Shown here: positions 1 through 7,139 of the stretch, in pieces
Numbering within the stretch: the stretch's first letter is position 1
How the letters are laid out: each line of letters starts with the position of its first letter
Assembly (NCBI GenBank): GCA_030689845.1
Contig: JAUYHV010000029.1
Location: 1 to 22,391 of the forward strand
DNA length: 22,391 bases
Reading direction: 5' to 3'
DNA from: Dehalococcoidia bacterium
GTDB lineage: Bacteria; Chloroflexota; Dehalococcoidia; JACQUA01
Position numbers and translations under genes: made by a program
Notes under the pieces: generated by a model
Seen by the model: only the letters and a program-made list of their open reading frames with translations
What the model was told of the DNA's origin: nothing
The model's database searches: none

Positions 1-14
1 CGAACGTACCCGTA

Positions 15-791
15 TCAAAAGCCCTTCAACATCTTTTTAATATAATCGAGACCTTCGAGGGCTTCCTCCAGGGAATGGTTCTCGGCAACCAGCCAGCCCC
101 GGTAATCCATTTCCCTGAACTGTTTGAAGACTCCCTGCCAGTTTATGCTGCCCCTGCCCGGCGGCAGGTGCTCGTCTTTCTCGCCGGAATTGTCATGGAT
201 ATGGGCATGATATAAACGGGGGGAACCCTGGATAAAGCTGATAACATCCCCGTTAACTGAGGCGTGCCCGGTATCTATGCAAGACCAGATCCCCTCGATT
301 CCGTCCAAATATCTTGCCATGTCCTCCGGCTTATTAAACATGTCCCAGGGCCTCATCCCGGTTTCCACGGCTATTTTCACCCCGTTAGCTTTACCCCGCT
401 TCGCCAGGACTTGAAGGGATTCCGACAAAGCTTTGGCAGCCTCATCCGGGAACCAGAAAGTAAAAGGTGACAGGTGGCCGGCATGGACAACGACAACCCT
501 GGCATCAATTTCAGCTGCCCTGTCTATCGACGCCAGGACCAGCTCCAGGAATTTTGTTCTCAGGGAAATATCGGATTCCGATAAATTAATGCTGGAAAAA
601 GGAGCATGGACGCTGAACCTGATGTTATTCCGGGACATCGCCTTCAATTCCCGTATCAGGTTGTTATCGAGCCGGTGGTAGCCCTCATCCAGGATTTCCC
701 AGTTTTTAATGTCCGGGTGTTCCCTTATGAGGTTAATTACATCCCCATCACGCCGGTTGTAAATACTAAGGGTCGATACCGCTAATTCCAC
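15..791 (-). CDS. Sugar phosphate isomerase/epimerase-like TIM-barrel protein
   Basis: A 258-residue protein of the xylose-isomerase-like TIM-barrel (AP endonuclease 2) superfamily, which covers sugar isomerases, epimerases and endonuclease IV. The expected metal-site residues are visible in barrel order: E143 in AVETG, D173 and H176 in CIDTGH, H197/H199/D200 in HAHIHD, H208 in DEHLPPGRG, and E237 in VAENH. The HxHD...HxxxGxG pattern is typical of the metal-binding strands. The start is GTG at 791, chosen because the protein then begins directly with the first barrel strand; the upstream ribosome binding site is weak. It is the last gene of the minus-strand run, 67 bases after the phosphatase homologue. 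The substrate cannot be told from sequence; a sugar or polyol isomerase is the likeliest role, and a nuclease role is less likely because of the short length and the neighbours. Confidence 0.8.
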   Translation of the reverse strand: MELAVSTLSIYNRRDGDVINLIREHPDIKNWEILDEGYHRLDNNLIRELKAMSRNNIRFSVHAPFSSINLSESDISLRTKFLELVLASIDRAAEIDARVVVVHAGHLSPFTFWFPDEAAKALSESLQVLAKRGKANGVKIAVETGMRPWDMFNKPEDMARYLDGIEGIWSCIDTGHASVNGDVISFIQGSPRLYHAHIHDNSGEKDEHLPPGRGSINWQGVFKQFREMDYRGWLVAENHSLEEALEGLDYIKKMLKGF

Positions 792-858
792 TGGCAGCGC
801 CCGGTTGGGATAAAATCATTCGAACTGCTACTTTGTAAAAAACCCATATTTCCCACCA

Positions 859-1335
859 TCAACCTTCCTTCTGGAGCTTCTGGACAAGGCCTTTTAACAG
901 GGTTTCCACCTGGTTGGCGGTGTCCCTGTAAGCATCCACTGAAGAGGAACCCTGGGGATTTCCCGGGTCGCCCGGACCCCCGGCGTATTCGTTTAAACTA
1001 AATACCTTGGACTTACCGGACGGGAATTTAGCCAGGACATCACTTTTGTCTTCGCCGGTTATGGTTATAATCAGGTCGTTATAATCCACCATGTCCTCGT
1101 AAACCTGCTTGCTTCTGTGATTATCCAGGACAAGTCCTTTTTCTTTCATCGCTTCCCTGGCCAGCCTCGTTGCCGGAAATCCCCCGGCGCCGCGGATACC
1201 TGCCGAGTCCACATCGATGGAGGCCGAACTCAATCCGGGGGTATCGCTCAATATTTTTTTTAGTATGGCTGCCGCCATGGGGCTTCGAACAATGTTAAAT
1301 CTGCCCACAATTAAGATACTTTTTGGATAAGCCAT
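859..1335 (-). CDS. Low-molecular-weight phosphatase homologue lacking catalytic residues
   Basis: A 158-residue protein with the overall fold pattern of low-molecular-weight protein tyrosine/arginine phosphatases (YwlE/Wzb type). The family's P-loop CxGNxCRSP reads GRFNIVRSP here: the nucleophilic Cys is Gly11, the second Cys is Val16, while Arg17 and Ser18 remain. Near the C-terminus the family's general acid in the DP[FY]G loop aligns with Asn125 in GDPGNPQG, so it too appears lost. The rest of the chain (VDSAG, VFSLNEYAGG, VDAYRDT) is well preserved and the frame is open, so this is not simple decay. The start is ATG at 1335 with GAGGAGG upstream. Probably a pseudophosphatase with a binding or regulatory role; catalysis by the usual mechanism is unlikely. 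Confidence 0.8.
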   Translation of the reverse strand: MAYPKSILIVGRFNIVRSPMAAAILKKILSDTPGLSSASIDVDSAGIRGAGGFPATRLAREAMKEKGLVLDNHRSKQVYEDMVDYNDLIITITGEDKSDVLAKFPSGKSKVFSLNEYAGGPGDPGNPQGSSSVDAYRDTANQVETLLKGLVQKLQKEG

Positions 1336-1434
1336 TGATACCTCCTCGATAAGCCTTTGCTGGATATATCTTTTGTTTCAGACACGGGTAATATTCGGTA
1401 CTTTATTGTATACCAAAATACCCTGTTACTGAAA

Positions 1435-1447
1435 CGGGAACTTCCCG
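1435..1447. repeat. 13-bp perfect palindrome upstream of the phosphatase homologue
   Basis: CGGGAA-C-TTCCCG is a perfect 6-1-6 inverted repeat about 100 bases upstream of the ATG at 1335. A possible minus-strand -10 (TACAAT) lies between it and the gene. It could be an operator, but no matching regulator is known here. Confidence 0.3.
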
Positions 1448-1469
1448 CGGAACTTATAAAAGTGCTTTC

Positions 1470-1576
1470 AAATCCCTCTCAATCTCCCTTTACGAAAGGG
1501 AGAGGCTCTATTTCCCCCTTTACGAAAGGGAGAGGCTCTATTTCCCCCTTTAAAAAAGGGGGATTAAGGGGGATTT
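1470..1576. repeat. Palindromic C/G-rich dispersed repeat with internal tandem duplication
   Basis: This stretch begins AAATCCC and ends GGGGGATTT, so its ends are inverted. Inside is a 30-bp unit (1486-1515) repeated exactly at 1516-1545; a third start (CCCTTT) at 1546 continues into CCCTTTAAAAAAGGG. Each unit holds a CCCTTT-ACG-AAAGGG hairpin. The design matches the copy inside the methyltransferase gene at 12313-12364, so it is a dispersed palindromic element. It fills most of the 288-base gap (1336-1623) between the phosphatase homologue and the MBL-fold gene; apart from it and the palindrome at 1435 no gene is seen there. Confidence 0.7.
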
Positions 1577-1623
1577 TGTCGCGTTTCGCGGGACTCTTAA
1601 ACGGTGGTCTGGAAATGAAACTC

Positions 1624-2379
1624 TTATACAGAATACGACCTGTTCAGTTCCGCCATTTCAAGCTTTCCCGGAAAAATCTTTTTCGCGGCGGCAAGCTGGT
1701 GACTGTAATCGGAATCCGGCCAAAAATGGGAAACCAGCAGGTGTTTCACCGCTGCTTTCCGGGCAATAGCGGCCGCCTCCTCCATGGTCATGTGGCCCCG
1801 GGGAGAGCCGTCATCGTCGTTTTTTTCCAATAAAGCCTCGCAAAGAAATATATCCGAACCGGCCGCCAGGTCGACCAAAGTGTCACCAGGGGCGCAGTCA
1901 GAGGAAAATGTCAGCTTGCCTCCTTTTTTGGCGGATATGGCCCACGAAGGCACATAGTGCGGGACAGGGGCAAATTTGAAATCGATTCCCGAAATATTCA
2001 GTCCTTCTGCCGGATTATATTCTTCAACATGAAAGTATTCCGAGAAAAAATCGGGGTTTTCCAGGAAAGAAACCGCGCTGAGAAGCTGTGGGGCGCCCCC
2101 GGGCGGCAGGTGAATGACAGGCCTGTGAATTATGCCGAGGGATTTCAGCCGGAAAAGGGCGTACCTTAGGGGAATAAGGTCTAAAAAATGGTCGGCATGT
2201 ATATGGGAAATAATAATATGGGAAAGTTTCTGTATGGACAAATGTTTCTGCAGGTTAGCCACCACCCCCGTCCCGCAATCCAGTAAAATACCGGTACCGT
2301 TATCGGTCAGCAAATACCCTGAGCACGCACCATCCGCACATGGATAAGCCCCGGAGTTACCCAGGATGGTAAGTTTCAA
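1624..2379 (-). CDS. MBL-fold metallo-hydrolase (RNase Z/AtsA-like)
   Basis: A 251-residue metallo-beta-lactamase-fold hydrolase. The signature HxHxDH is H59-I-H61-A-D63-H64, and later ligands are seen in PVPHYVPSW (His), FSSDCAPGD (Asp) and LLVSHFWP (His). The chain starts with the strand KLTILGNSGAYP and has LLDCGTG, both typical of the RNase Z/arylsulfatase-like branch. The start was chosen as TTG at 2379: the sequence AAAGGAG lies 6 bases upstream, and the family's N-terminus begins there; the open frame extends to 2478 but adds non-conserved residues across the ribosome binding site. The lack of a long exosite arm argues against a true tRNA 3' processing enzyme, so the substrate is unknown. 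It sits 241 bases after the broken epimerase gene and seems to have its own promoter. Confidence 0.85.
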   Translation of the reverse strand: MKLTILGNSGAYPCADGACSGYLLTDNGTGILLDCGTGVVANLQKHLSIQKLSHIIISHIHADHFLDLIPLRYALFRLKSLGIIHRPVIHLPPGGAPQLLSAVSFLENPDFFSEYFHVEEYNPAEGLNISGIDFKFAPVPHYVPSWAISAKKGGKLTFSSDCAPGDTLVDLAAGSDIFLCEALLEKNDDDGSPRGHMTMEEAAAIARKAAVKHLLVSHFWPDSDYSHQLAAAKKIFPGKLEMAELNRSYSV

Positions 2380-2536
2380 AATTGTCTCCTTTCGAGCAGG
2401 CTGGAATATGCAGTAACACTCTATGAGCGTTTCCGCGTTGAGCGATGAAAAAGTCACCGATAACCGTTCCCGCGCCAAAACACTGGATTGGGATTTCGCC
2501 GGGAAAACGATACCGGCCCATGCAGGTCAATACAAT

Positions 2537-2566
2537 TTTATACCACATGCTCCGAATAAGATGCAA
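2537..2566 (-). promoter_or_regulatory. Candidate sigma-A promoter of the MBL-fold gene
   Basis: On the minus strand TTGCAT (2561-2566) is followed after 18 bases by TATAAA (2537-2542), with TGG directly before the -10, which makes an extended -10 element. Transcription would start near 2530 and leave a leader of about 150 bases before the TTG at 2379. The 241-base gap 2380-2620 holds no convincing gene. Confidence 0.4.
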
Positions 2567-2620
2567 AGATATGGTATTGAGGCTACCAACCACTCCTTTC
2601 CTGCGGAGAGGTGAACCCGC

Positions 2621-3572
2621 TTACCGCCTCTTTAAAAATTCCAGGAAGTCTTTGACAGCCGGCTCCATTTTATAGTCCGGCTCGTAACCCAGTTCTTCCC
2701 TGGACGATGTAATGTCACACGGCGCCTCCGTTTCCCTGGGAGCCAGGTTGGACGCCTTTGGCGGGCTGCCCGTTTTCAGGCGCGCCCCGGGGACCAAACG
2801 CTTTACCATATCCACTAATTCCCGGCTGCTGTAAATTTCACCCATGCCGATATTGAATATGCGGCTTCGCAGCCCCTCTGTATGGCAGGCTTTCACAGCC
2901 CCCCTGGCCGCATCGACGGAGTAGACCCACTCCAGGCTCCGGTCAACCATAGTATATTCCTCCCCTGCCAGGGCCTTCTGCAGCATCTCCCGAAACATGA
3001 AGGAGGGGCCTCCGCCACCACCCTGCCCCAGCCAGGGGGCCGAAAACGGCGGCAAAGCGCACCGCAACAAAATCAACCCCAAAAGCGGTATAGTTTAGGC
3101 CAAGGTTCTCACAGGTAAGTTTCGTTGAGGCATATATACTTGTTGGGCGGGGAAATTCCTCCCCGCCTGCTCCTTTGTCACCACCCCGGTCGACGTAACT
3201 CTGGAGCACATTGGAACTGCAAAATACCACCCGCTCGAGTTTAAAAATCCTGGCAGCCTCCAGCACATTAGCCGTGCCCATGATGTTCAGCCTCACCGCG
3301 CCATAGGGGTCCTGCTGCGCGCCGGCGGTGAGCATGGGGTTCGCCGCTGTGTGAATTATCCGCGTTATGTTTTCTTCCTTAATAACTCTGGCAAGGGCCA
3401 GGGAATTAAGCACATCCCCGGGAAACAGGCGGACCGCCCCCACGGCCACAATACTGGATAAAGCCTCGTTATTAAAGGCAATGTCCATGAGGACAGGGCG
3501 CTCTCCCCGTTCAACCTCCAGGCGGGCGATCTGGGAACCAACCAGTCCTGCTCCGGTTATGAGAACAGCCAC
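2621..3572 (-). pseudogene. NAD-dependent epimerase/dehydratase, frameshifted
   Basis: An extended short-chain dehydrogenase (nucleotide-sugar epimerase type) split over two frames. The N-terminal part, from GTG at 3572 with AAAGGAGG 8 bases upstream, carries the Rossmann motif GAGLVGSQIA, the FCSSN serine and the YASTK catalytic Tyr/Lys, and ends its coherent sequence at RFAAVFGP. The homologous sequence resumes in another frame as WLGQGGGGGPSFMF and runs to the stop at 2621 with the expected SLEWVYSVDAA and IFNIGMGE segments. The switch maps to a run of five G on the plus strand (3035-3039); removing one base restores a protein of about 316 residues, normal for the family. Both halves are well conserved, so a recent mutation or a homopolymer sequencing error are both possible. 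It follows recO by 34 bases. Confidence 0.8.
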
Positions 3573-3606
3573 TTTTGCTGCCTCCTTTGTGTCAATTTAC
3601 TTATCT

Positions 3607-4413
3607 TCAAGGCGTCCCCGGCGGGGACAGCCCCGGGGAGACGGTATTCTCCAGGCGGCGCAATGTATCCAGCCAGCCGGTGGACCTGATTTCCTGCTCA
3701 AGGATATAAGTAATGAAAGACCTCAACACGTAGTCCAGTTCCGACGCCAGTTCCCGGCCCAGTTTCAGGCATACCGCGGTTTCGAAAGATTCACCCTGTA
3801 ATACCCGTAAAACTTTAACGGCGTTGACGCTTACGGCCCGGTCATTGGGTAAGGGCCGGGCCGAATGGCACTCTTCGCAGACAACTCCCCCGGCTGCTGA
3901 GCTGAAATAATTGGGACCAGGTTGAATCACCCCGCTGCAAGAACTGCACTTGCGCAATTCCGGCCTGTAACCCATTAAATCCAGGAGGCGCATTTCGAAG
4001 AAACGTAAAACCAGTTCCCCTTTATCGTATTTACCCAACCTCTCCAGGGTAACTGTAAAAAGATTGTAAAGAGAAGCGTGGGGCAGCCGCTCAGGGGTAA
4101 AACGGTGGACCAGTTCGGCGGCATACAGGCCGCAGGATAACCGCCACAGTTCCGCTTTTAAAGGGGCAAAACTGTCTATCAAATGGGCCTGGGTGATAAT
4201 ATCGAGGTTTTTCCCCTGTGCTGCCAGAAGATTGCTCCTGGTTAAAAGGTCCAGGTGCCCACCCATGCGGCTTTTCGGGCGGCGGACGCCTTTGGCAATA
4301 GCTGTTATTTTACCGATGTACGGGGTGTACAGGGTTATTATTTTATCGGCTTCCCCGAAATCCTGGTGACGAATGATAATGGCCTCTGTTTTGTAAACCC
4401 TTGCTCGGCTCAC
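3607..4413 (-). CDS. recO: DNA repair protein RecO
   Basis: RecO works with RecF and RecR to load RecA onto SSB-coated single-stranded DNA. The N-terminal OB-fold begins YKTEAIIIRHQDFGEADKIITLYT and continues GKITAIAKGVRRPKSR, a hallmark of RecO. A helical domain follows, with a zinc knuckle C-x2-C (156, 159) and C-x2-C (179, 182). The length of 268 residues is usual. GTG at 4413 is preferred because GGGGG lies 7 bases upstream; a TTG at 4419 in the same frame would overlap that spacing. It lies 39 bases after recR, so RecO and RecR are probably co-transcribed. Confidence 0.93.
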   Translation of the reverse strand: MSRARVYKTEAIIIRHQDFGEADKIITLYTPYIGKITAIAKGVRRPKSRMGGHLDLLTRSNLLAAQGKNLDIITQAHLIDSFAPLKAELWRLSCGLYAAELVHRFTPERLPHASLYNLFTVTLERLGKYDKGELVLRFFEMRLLDLMGYRPELRKCSSCSGVIQPGPNYFSSAAGGVVCEECHSARPLPNDRAVSVNAVKVLRVLQGESFETAVCLKLGRELASELDYVLRSFITYILEQEIRSTGWLDTLRRLENTVSPGLSPPGTP

Positions 4414-4452
4414 CAGCAATCCCCCATTGAATACACAAAATCTCTAAAATAA

Positions 4453-5070
4453 TCAGGGCTGAAACTGACGCCTGCCTTCCAGGGCCTGCATCAGGGTAAC
4501 TTCGTCAGCGTATTCCAGGTCTCCACCCATGGGAAGACCCCGGGCAAGACGGGTTACCCTGACTCCAAAAGGGGTCATCAGGCGGTACAAATACATGGCT
4601 GTAGCCTCCCCCTCCAGGTTGGGATTTGTCGCCAGTATTACTTCTTCAACTTCTCCTTTCTGGAGACGCTGAATAAGTTCCTTGATTTTCAATTCCTCCG
4701 GACCAATGCCGTCCATCGGGGAAATGGCTCCGTGCAACACGTGGTATAAACCCTTGTATCCCCTCGAGCGTTCCAGGGCAAGGATATCCATAGGCTCTTC
4801 CACCACACAAATCCTGGATGAATCCCTTTCAGAACTGGAACAAAAAGGACACGGGTCGGTTTCCACCAGGTTCTGGCATGAAGAACAGGTAATAATGCTG
4901 TCCTTAATGGCCAGCAAGGCTTCAGCCAGGGCCCTCACCTCTTCTTCAGGTTGTTTCAACAGGAAATAGGTAAAACGCTGGGCCGTTTTGGGTCCGACCC
5001 CCGGTAACTTATTGAATTCACCAATTAGCCTGGCTACAGGCTCAGCGGCAGGTGTGAAATCTGGTTCCAT
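4453..5070 (-). CDS. recR: Recombination mediator RecR
   Basis: RecR forms a ring-shaped tetramer that partners RecO and RecF in gap repair. The 205-residue protein has, in order, the helix-hairpin-helix LPGVGPKTAQRF (22-33), a four-cysteine zinc finger (C62, C65, C74, C77), the Toprim domain starting ICVVEEPMDILALE, and the C-terminal Walker-B-like segment LATNPNLEGEATA with LARGLPMGGDLEYAD. Length and order are standard. The ATG at 5070 has AGGAA upstream. It follows ybaB by 15 bases within the dnaX-ybaB-recR cluster that is conserved across bacteria. Confidence 0.96.
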   Translation of the reverse strand: MEPDFTPAAEPVARLIGEFNKLPGVGPKTAQRFTYFLLKQPEEEVRALAEALLAIKDSIITCSSCQNLVETDPCPFCSSSERDSSRICVVEEPMDILALERSRGYKGLYHVLHGAISPMDGIGPEELKIKELIQRLQKGEVEEVILATNPNLEGEATAMYLYRLMTPFGVRVTRLARGLPMGGDLEYADEVTLMQALEGRRQFQP

Positions 5071-5085
5071 GATGGTTTCCTGAAA

Positions 5086-5391
5086 CTACATTAATCCCGG
5101 AATCTTCATCCCGCCGGTGATGGCCCCCATGCGGCTGCTTGCCATTTGCTGGGCTTTTTCCGAAGCGTCGTTAATAGCTGCCAGCACCAGGTCCTGGAGC
5201 ATTTCCACATCTCCGCCCTCCAGGGCTTCCGGAGAAATCGTTACCTGGAGTACTTTCTGGTGACCCGTCATGGTAATTTTAATTACTCCGCCGCCCGCCG
5301 TTCCTTCCACCGTTGCCTCCTCGAGTTCCTGCTGCACGCGGGCCATGCGTGCCTGAAGCTCTTGAGCCTGACGTATAAAATTTTTATTCAT
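5086..5391 (-). CDS. YbaB/EbfC nucleoid-associated protein
   Basis: A 101-residue member of the YbaB/EbfC family of small dimeric DNA-binding proteins. Visible features are an N-terminal coiled helix rich in Gln/Glu (AQELQARMARVQQELEE), the central GGGVIKITMTGHQKVLQVTISPEAL sheet and the C-terminal helix with SRMGAITGGMKIPGL, all family hallmarks. Its ATG overlaps the dnaX stop codon as ATGA, so translation is likely coupled; GGAG lies upstream inside dnaX. Placement between dnaX and recR is the usual one. Confidence 0.94.
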   Translation of the reverse strand: MNKNFIRQAQELQARMARVQQELEEATVEGTAGGGVIKITMTGHQKVLQVTISPEALEGGDVEMLQDLVLAAINDASEKAQQMASSRMGAITGGMKIPGLM

Positions 5392-7031
5392 TTGCTCTCC
5401 ACGCTATGAATTACAGCTCCCCTCCCGAGAGCGTCTTTAACTAAAGGAATATCCTCCACATTTTGAACCACACAATGTATTTTACAGGGGCGGTCCAGGT
5501 GTTTATTCAACAAATTTTCCACCACCTGCCGGTTGGCATCCCTTTCTAACCGCTCTTTGTGCTGATTGTGTCTGAATTCTAACACAATAGTTTCGTCTTC
5601 CATTGAAACCGGGATGCAGCCGCTGCGCAGGATGGCCAGAGCAGGAGTTTTTTTTATCTCCGCAGGTGCGGATGCCAGAATATCCTTCCAGAAAGATTTC
5701 AATTGCTCAATGCCTGAAATCAGGGGAACGGGCCGGGCGGTTTCCTGCTGGATATCGGGTTTTGGAGGAGCAGTGGATGGTGCGGCGGGCTTTTCTGCTA
5801 CCACGGATTCCCGGGGAACAGGCGTCACCGGAGGCAGGGCCACGGGGGCTTCCCTGGCAGCCCGGGCAGGCTTTTCCTGGGGCGCTGTCCTTACCTGCCT
5901 TTGAACAGGAGAGGTGCGCTGAGCCGCCGGAGCCGCCTTAAGATTTTCAGGAAGCGTTTCCGCAAGAGAGCATTCTATGAGAGCCAGCTCCAGAGGAAGG
6001 GGAGAATAGCTGTCAAGGCGAAGATCAACAGACCCGAAAACCTTGGCGGCTCTCAGGATATCACTGAGAGAAATAGAGACAACCAGTTTTTGAATCTCCC
6101 GGAGTTCCTCTTCAGTTATTTCGGCTATTTCAATAGCTTCTCCCTTGGTCAGCATGAGCTTGCGGAGGTAGTTCACCAGTTCCCTGTTATACTGCCGCAG
6201 GTCCAGCCCATCCTGTAGCGCCTTATTGATATTATACAAACCCGCCTGGATGTTCCTGTTAAGAACATGGCCCGCCAGTTCCCGGACGCGGGCGTCGCTG
6301 GAAAGGCCGAGGGCCTGAATAACCTGGGAGACGTTGATTTCCCTCCCGAAGCTGGCCACCATTTGCTCCAGGATATTTTCGGCATCCCTCAAGCTTCCCG
6401 TGGCAGCCCGGTTTATTAACTTAAGAGCCTCCTCGTCTATATTGATTCCCTCCCGCTCACAGATATGTTTCAAACGGGACAACACTGCGGTCTGGGACAA
6501 GCGGCGAAAATCGAAACGCTGGCAGCGCGATAGGATTGTTGCAGGTACTATGTGGGCTTCCGTAGTAGCCAGGATAAAAATAATATGAGGCGGAGGTTCC
6601 TCCAGGGTTTTCAGCAGGGCGCTGAAAGCGGGACCTGTAAGCTGGTGGACCTCGTCAACTATATATACCTTAAACCGTGCCTGGGAAGGTGAATACCCTG
6701 CTTTTTCCCGGAGGTCACGGATGTTGTCTATACCGCGGTTGCTGGCCGCATCGATTTCAATCACGTCCAGAGACGTGCCCTCGGTAACCGCCAGGCACGA
6801 GGCACAGTTGTTACAGGGTTCGCCTTTTCCGTTGGTCAGGCAGTTAACGGCTTTGGCCAGGATACGGCCGGTACTGGTCTTGCCCGTCCCCCTGGGACCG
6901 CAAAAAAGGTAGGCGTGAGCTACTCGGCCTGTTTCCAGGGCCCTTTTTAGAGTCTTTGTAACAGGCTCCTGCCCCACCACTTCTTCCAGAACTTGAGGCC
7001 GCCATTTGCGATAAAAGACCTGAGAATCCAG
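5388..7031 (-). CDS. dnaX: DNA polymerase III subunit gamma/tau (DnaX), probable CTG start
   Basis: DnaX is the motor of the clamp loader that places the sliding clamp on primed DNA. Counting from the CTG at 7031 the protein has 547 residues: conserved YRKWRP (7-12), Walker A GPRGTGKT (45-52), zinc module C64/C73/C76/C79, Walker B DEVH (126-129), SRC arginine-finger motif (168-170), an Ala/Pro-rich linker near 360-420, and a tau-like C-terminal domain. The nearest standard start, GTG at 6980, would cut off YRKWRP, which is near universal. No ATG, GTG or TTG occurs in frame between there and an upstream stop, but CTG at 7031 is 7 bases after AGGGGG and aligns with the usual initiator. A run of eight A (minus strand, 5648-5655) lies at about codon 459. 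Confidence 0.93.
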   Translation of the reverse strand: MDSQVFYRKWRPQVLEEVVGQEPVTKTLKRALETGRVAHAYLFCGPRGTGKTSTGRILAKAVNCLTNGKGEPCNNCASCLAVTEGTSLDVIEIDAASNRGIDNIRDLREKAGYSPSQARFKVYIVDEVHQLTGPAFSALLKTLEEPPPHIIFILATTEAHIVPATILSRCQRFDFRRLSQTAVLSRLKHICEREGINIDEEALKLINRAATGSLRDAENILEQMVASFGREINVSQVIQALGLSSDARVRELAGHVLNRNIQAGLYNINKALQDGLDLRQYNRELVNYLRKLMLTKGEAIEIAEITEEELREIQKLVVSISLSDILRAAKVFGSVDLRLDSYSPLPLELALIECSLAETLPENLKAAPAAQRTSPVQRQVRTAPQEKPARAAREAPVALPPVTPVPRESVVAEKPAAPSTAPPKPDIQQETARPVPLISGIEQLKSFWKDILASAPAEIKKTPALAILRSGCIPVSMEDETIVLEFRHNQHKERLERDANRQVVENLLNKHLDRPCKIHCVVQNVEDIPLVKDALGRGAVIHSVESK

Positions 7032-7044
7032 GGATTTACCCCCT
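7032..7044 (-). promoter_or_regulatory. Ribosome binding site supporting a CTG start of dnaX
   Basis: AGGGGG (minus strand, 7044-7039) is separated by 7 bases from the CTG at 7031-7029. It is the only Shine-Dalgarno-like element placed to give a full-length DnaX N-terminus. Confidence 0.6.
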
Positions 7045-7072
7045 ATTTGAGAACTTTATGACAATTTCTCCC

Positions 7073-7100
7073 ATTATAACATCATGAAGACCCCGGTAAT
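7073..7100 (-). promoter_or_regulatory. Candidate promoter of the dnaX operon
   Basis: A perfect TATAAT lies at 7073-7078 on the minus strand, about 42 bases before the proposed dnaX start. The -35 region is weak (ATTACC, 7095-7100, 16-base spacer), so the promoter may need help or be secondary to read-through from ybeY. Confidence 0.45.
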
Positions 7101-7139
7101 AATGTTTGATAGGGCTTAACTGCCCCTGACGAACGCTTA

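Noticed and set aside
1357..1833. Plus-strand open frame with repeated SPFTKGRGSI
   Set aside because: The repeats are translations of the palindromic DNA element and the end overlaps the MBL-fold gene antisense.
2357..2593. Minus-strand 78-codon frame between the epimerase and MBL-fold genes
   Set aside because: It covers the ribosome site and start of the MBL-fold gene, includes the likely promoter, has poor start spacing and shows no family resemblance.
7032..7139. Looked for a small SRP RNA or tRNA-Ser next to dnaX, as in many Firmicutes
   Set aside because: The gap is only about 108 bases and shows just a -10 box; no tRNA cloverleaf or SRP-like hairpin was recognised.
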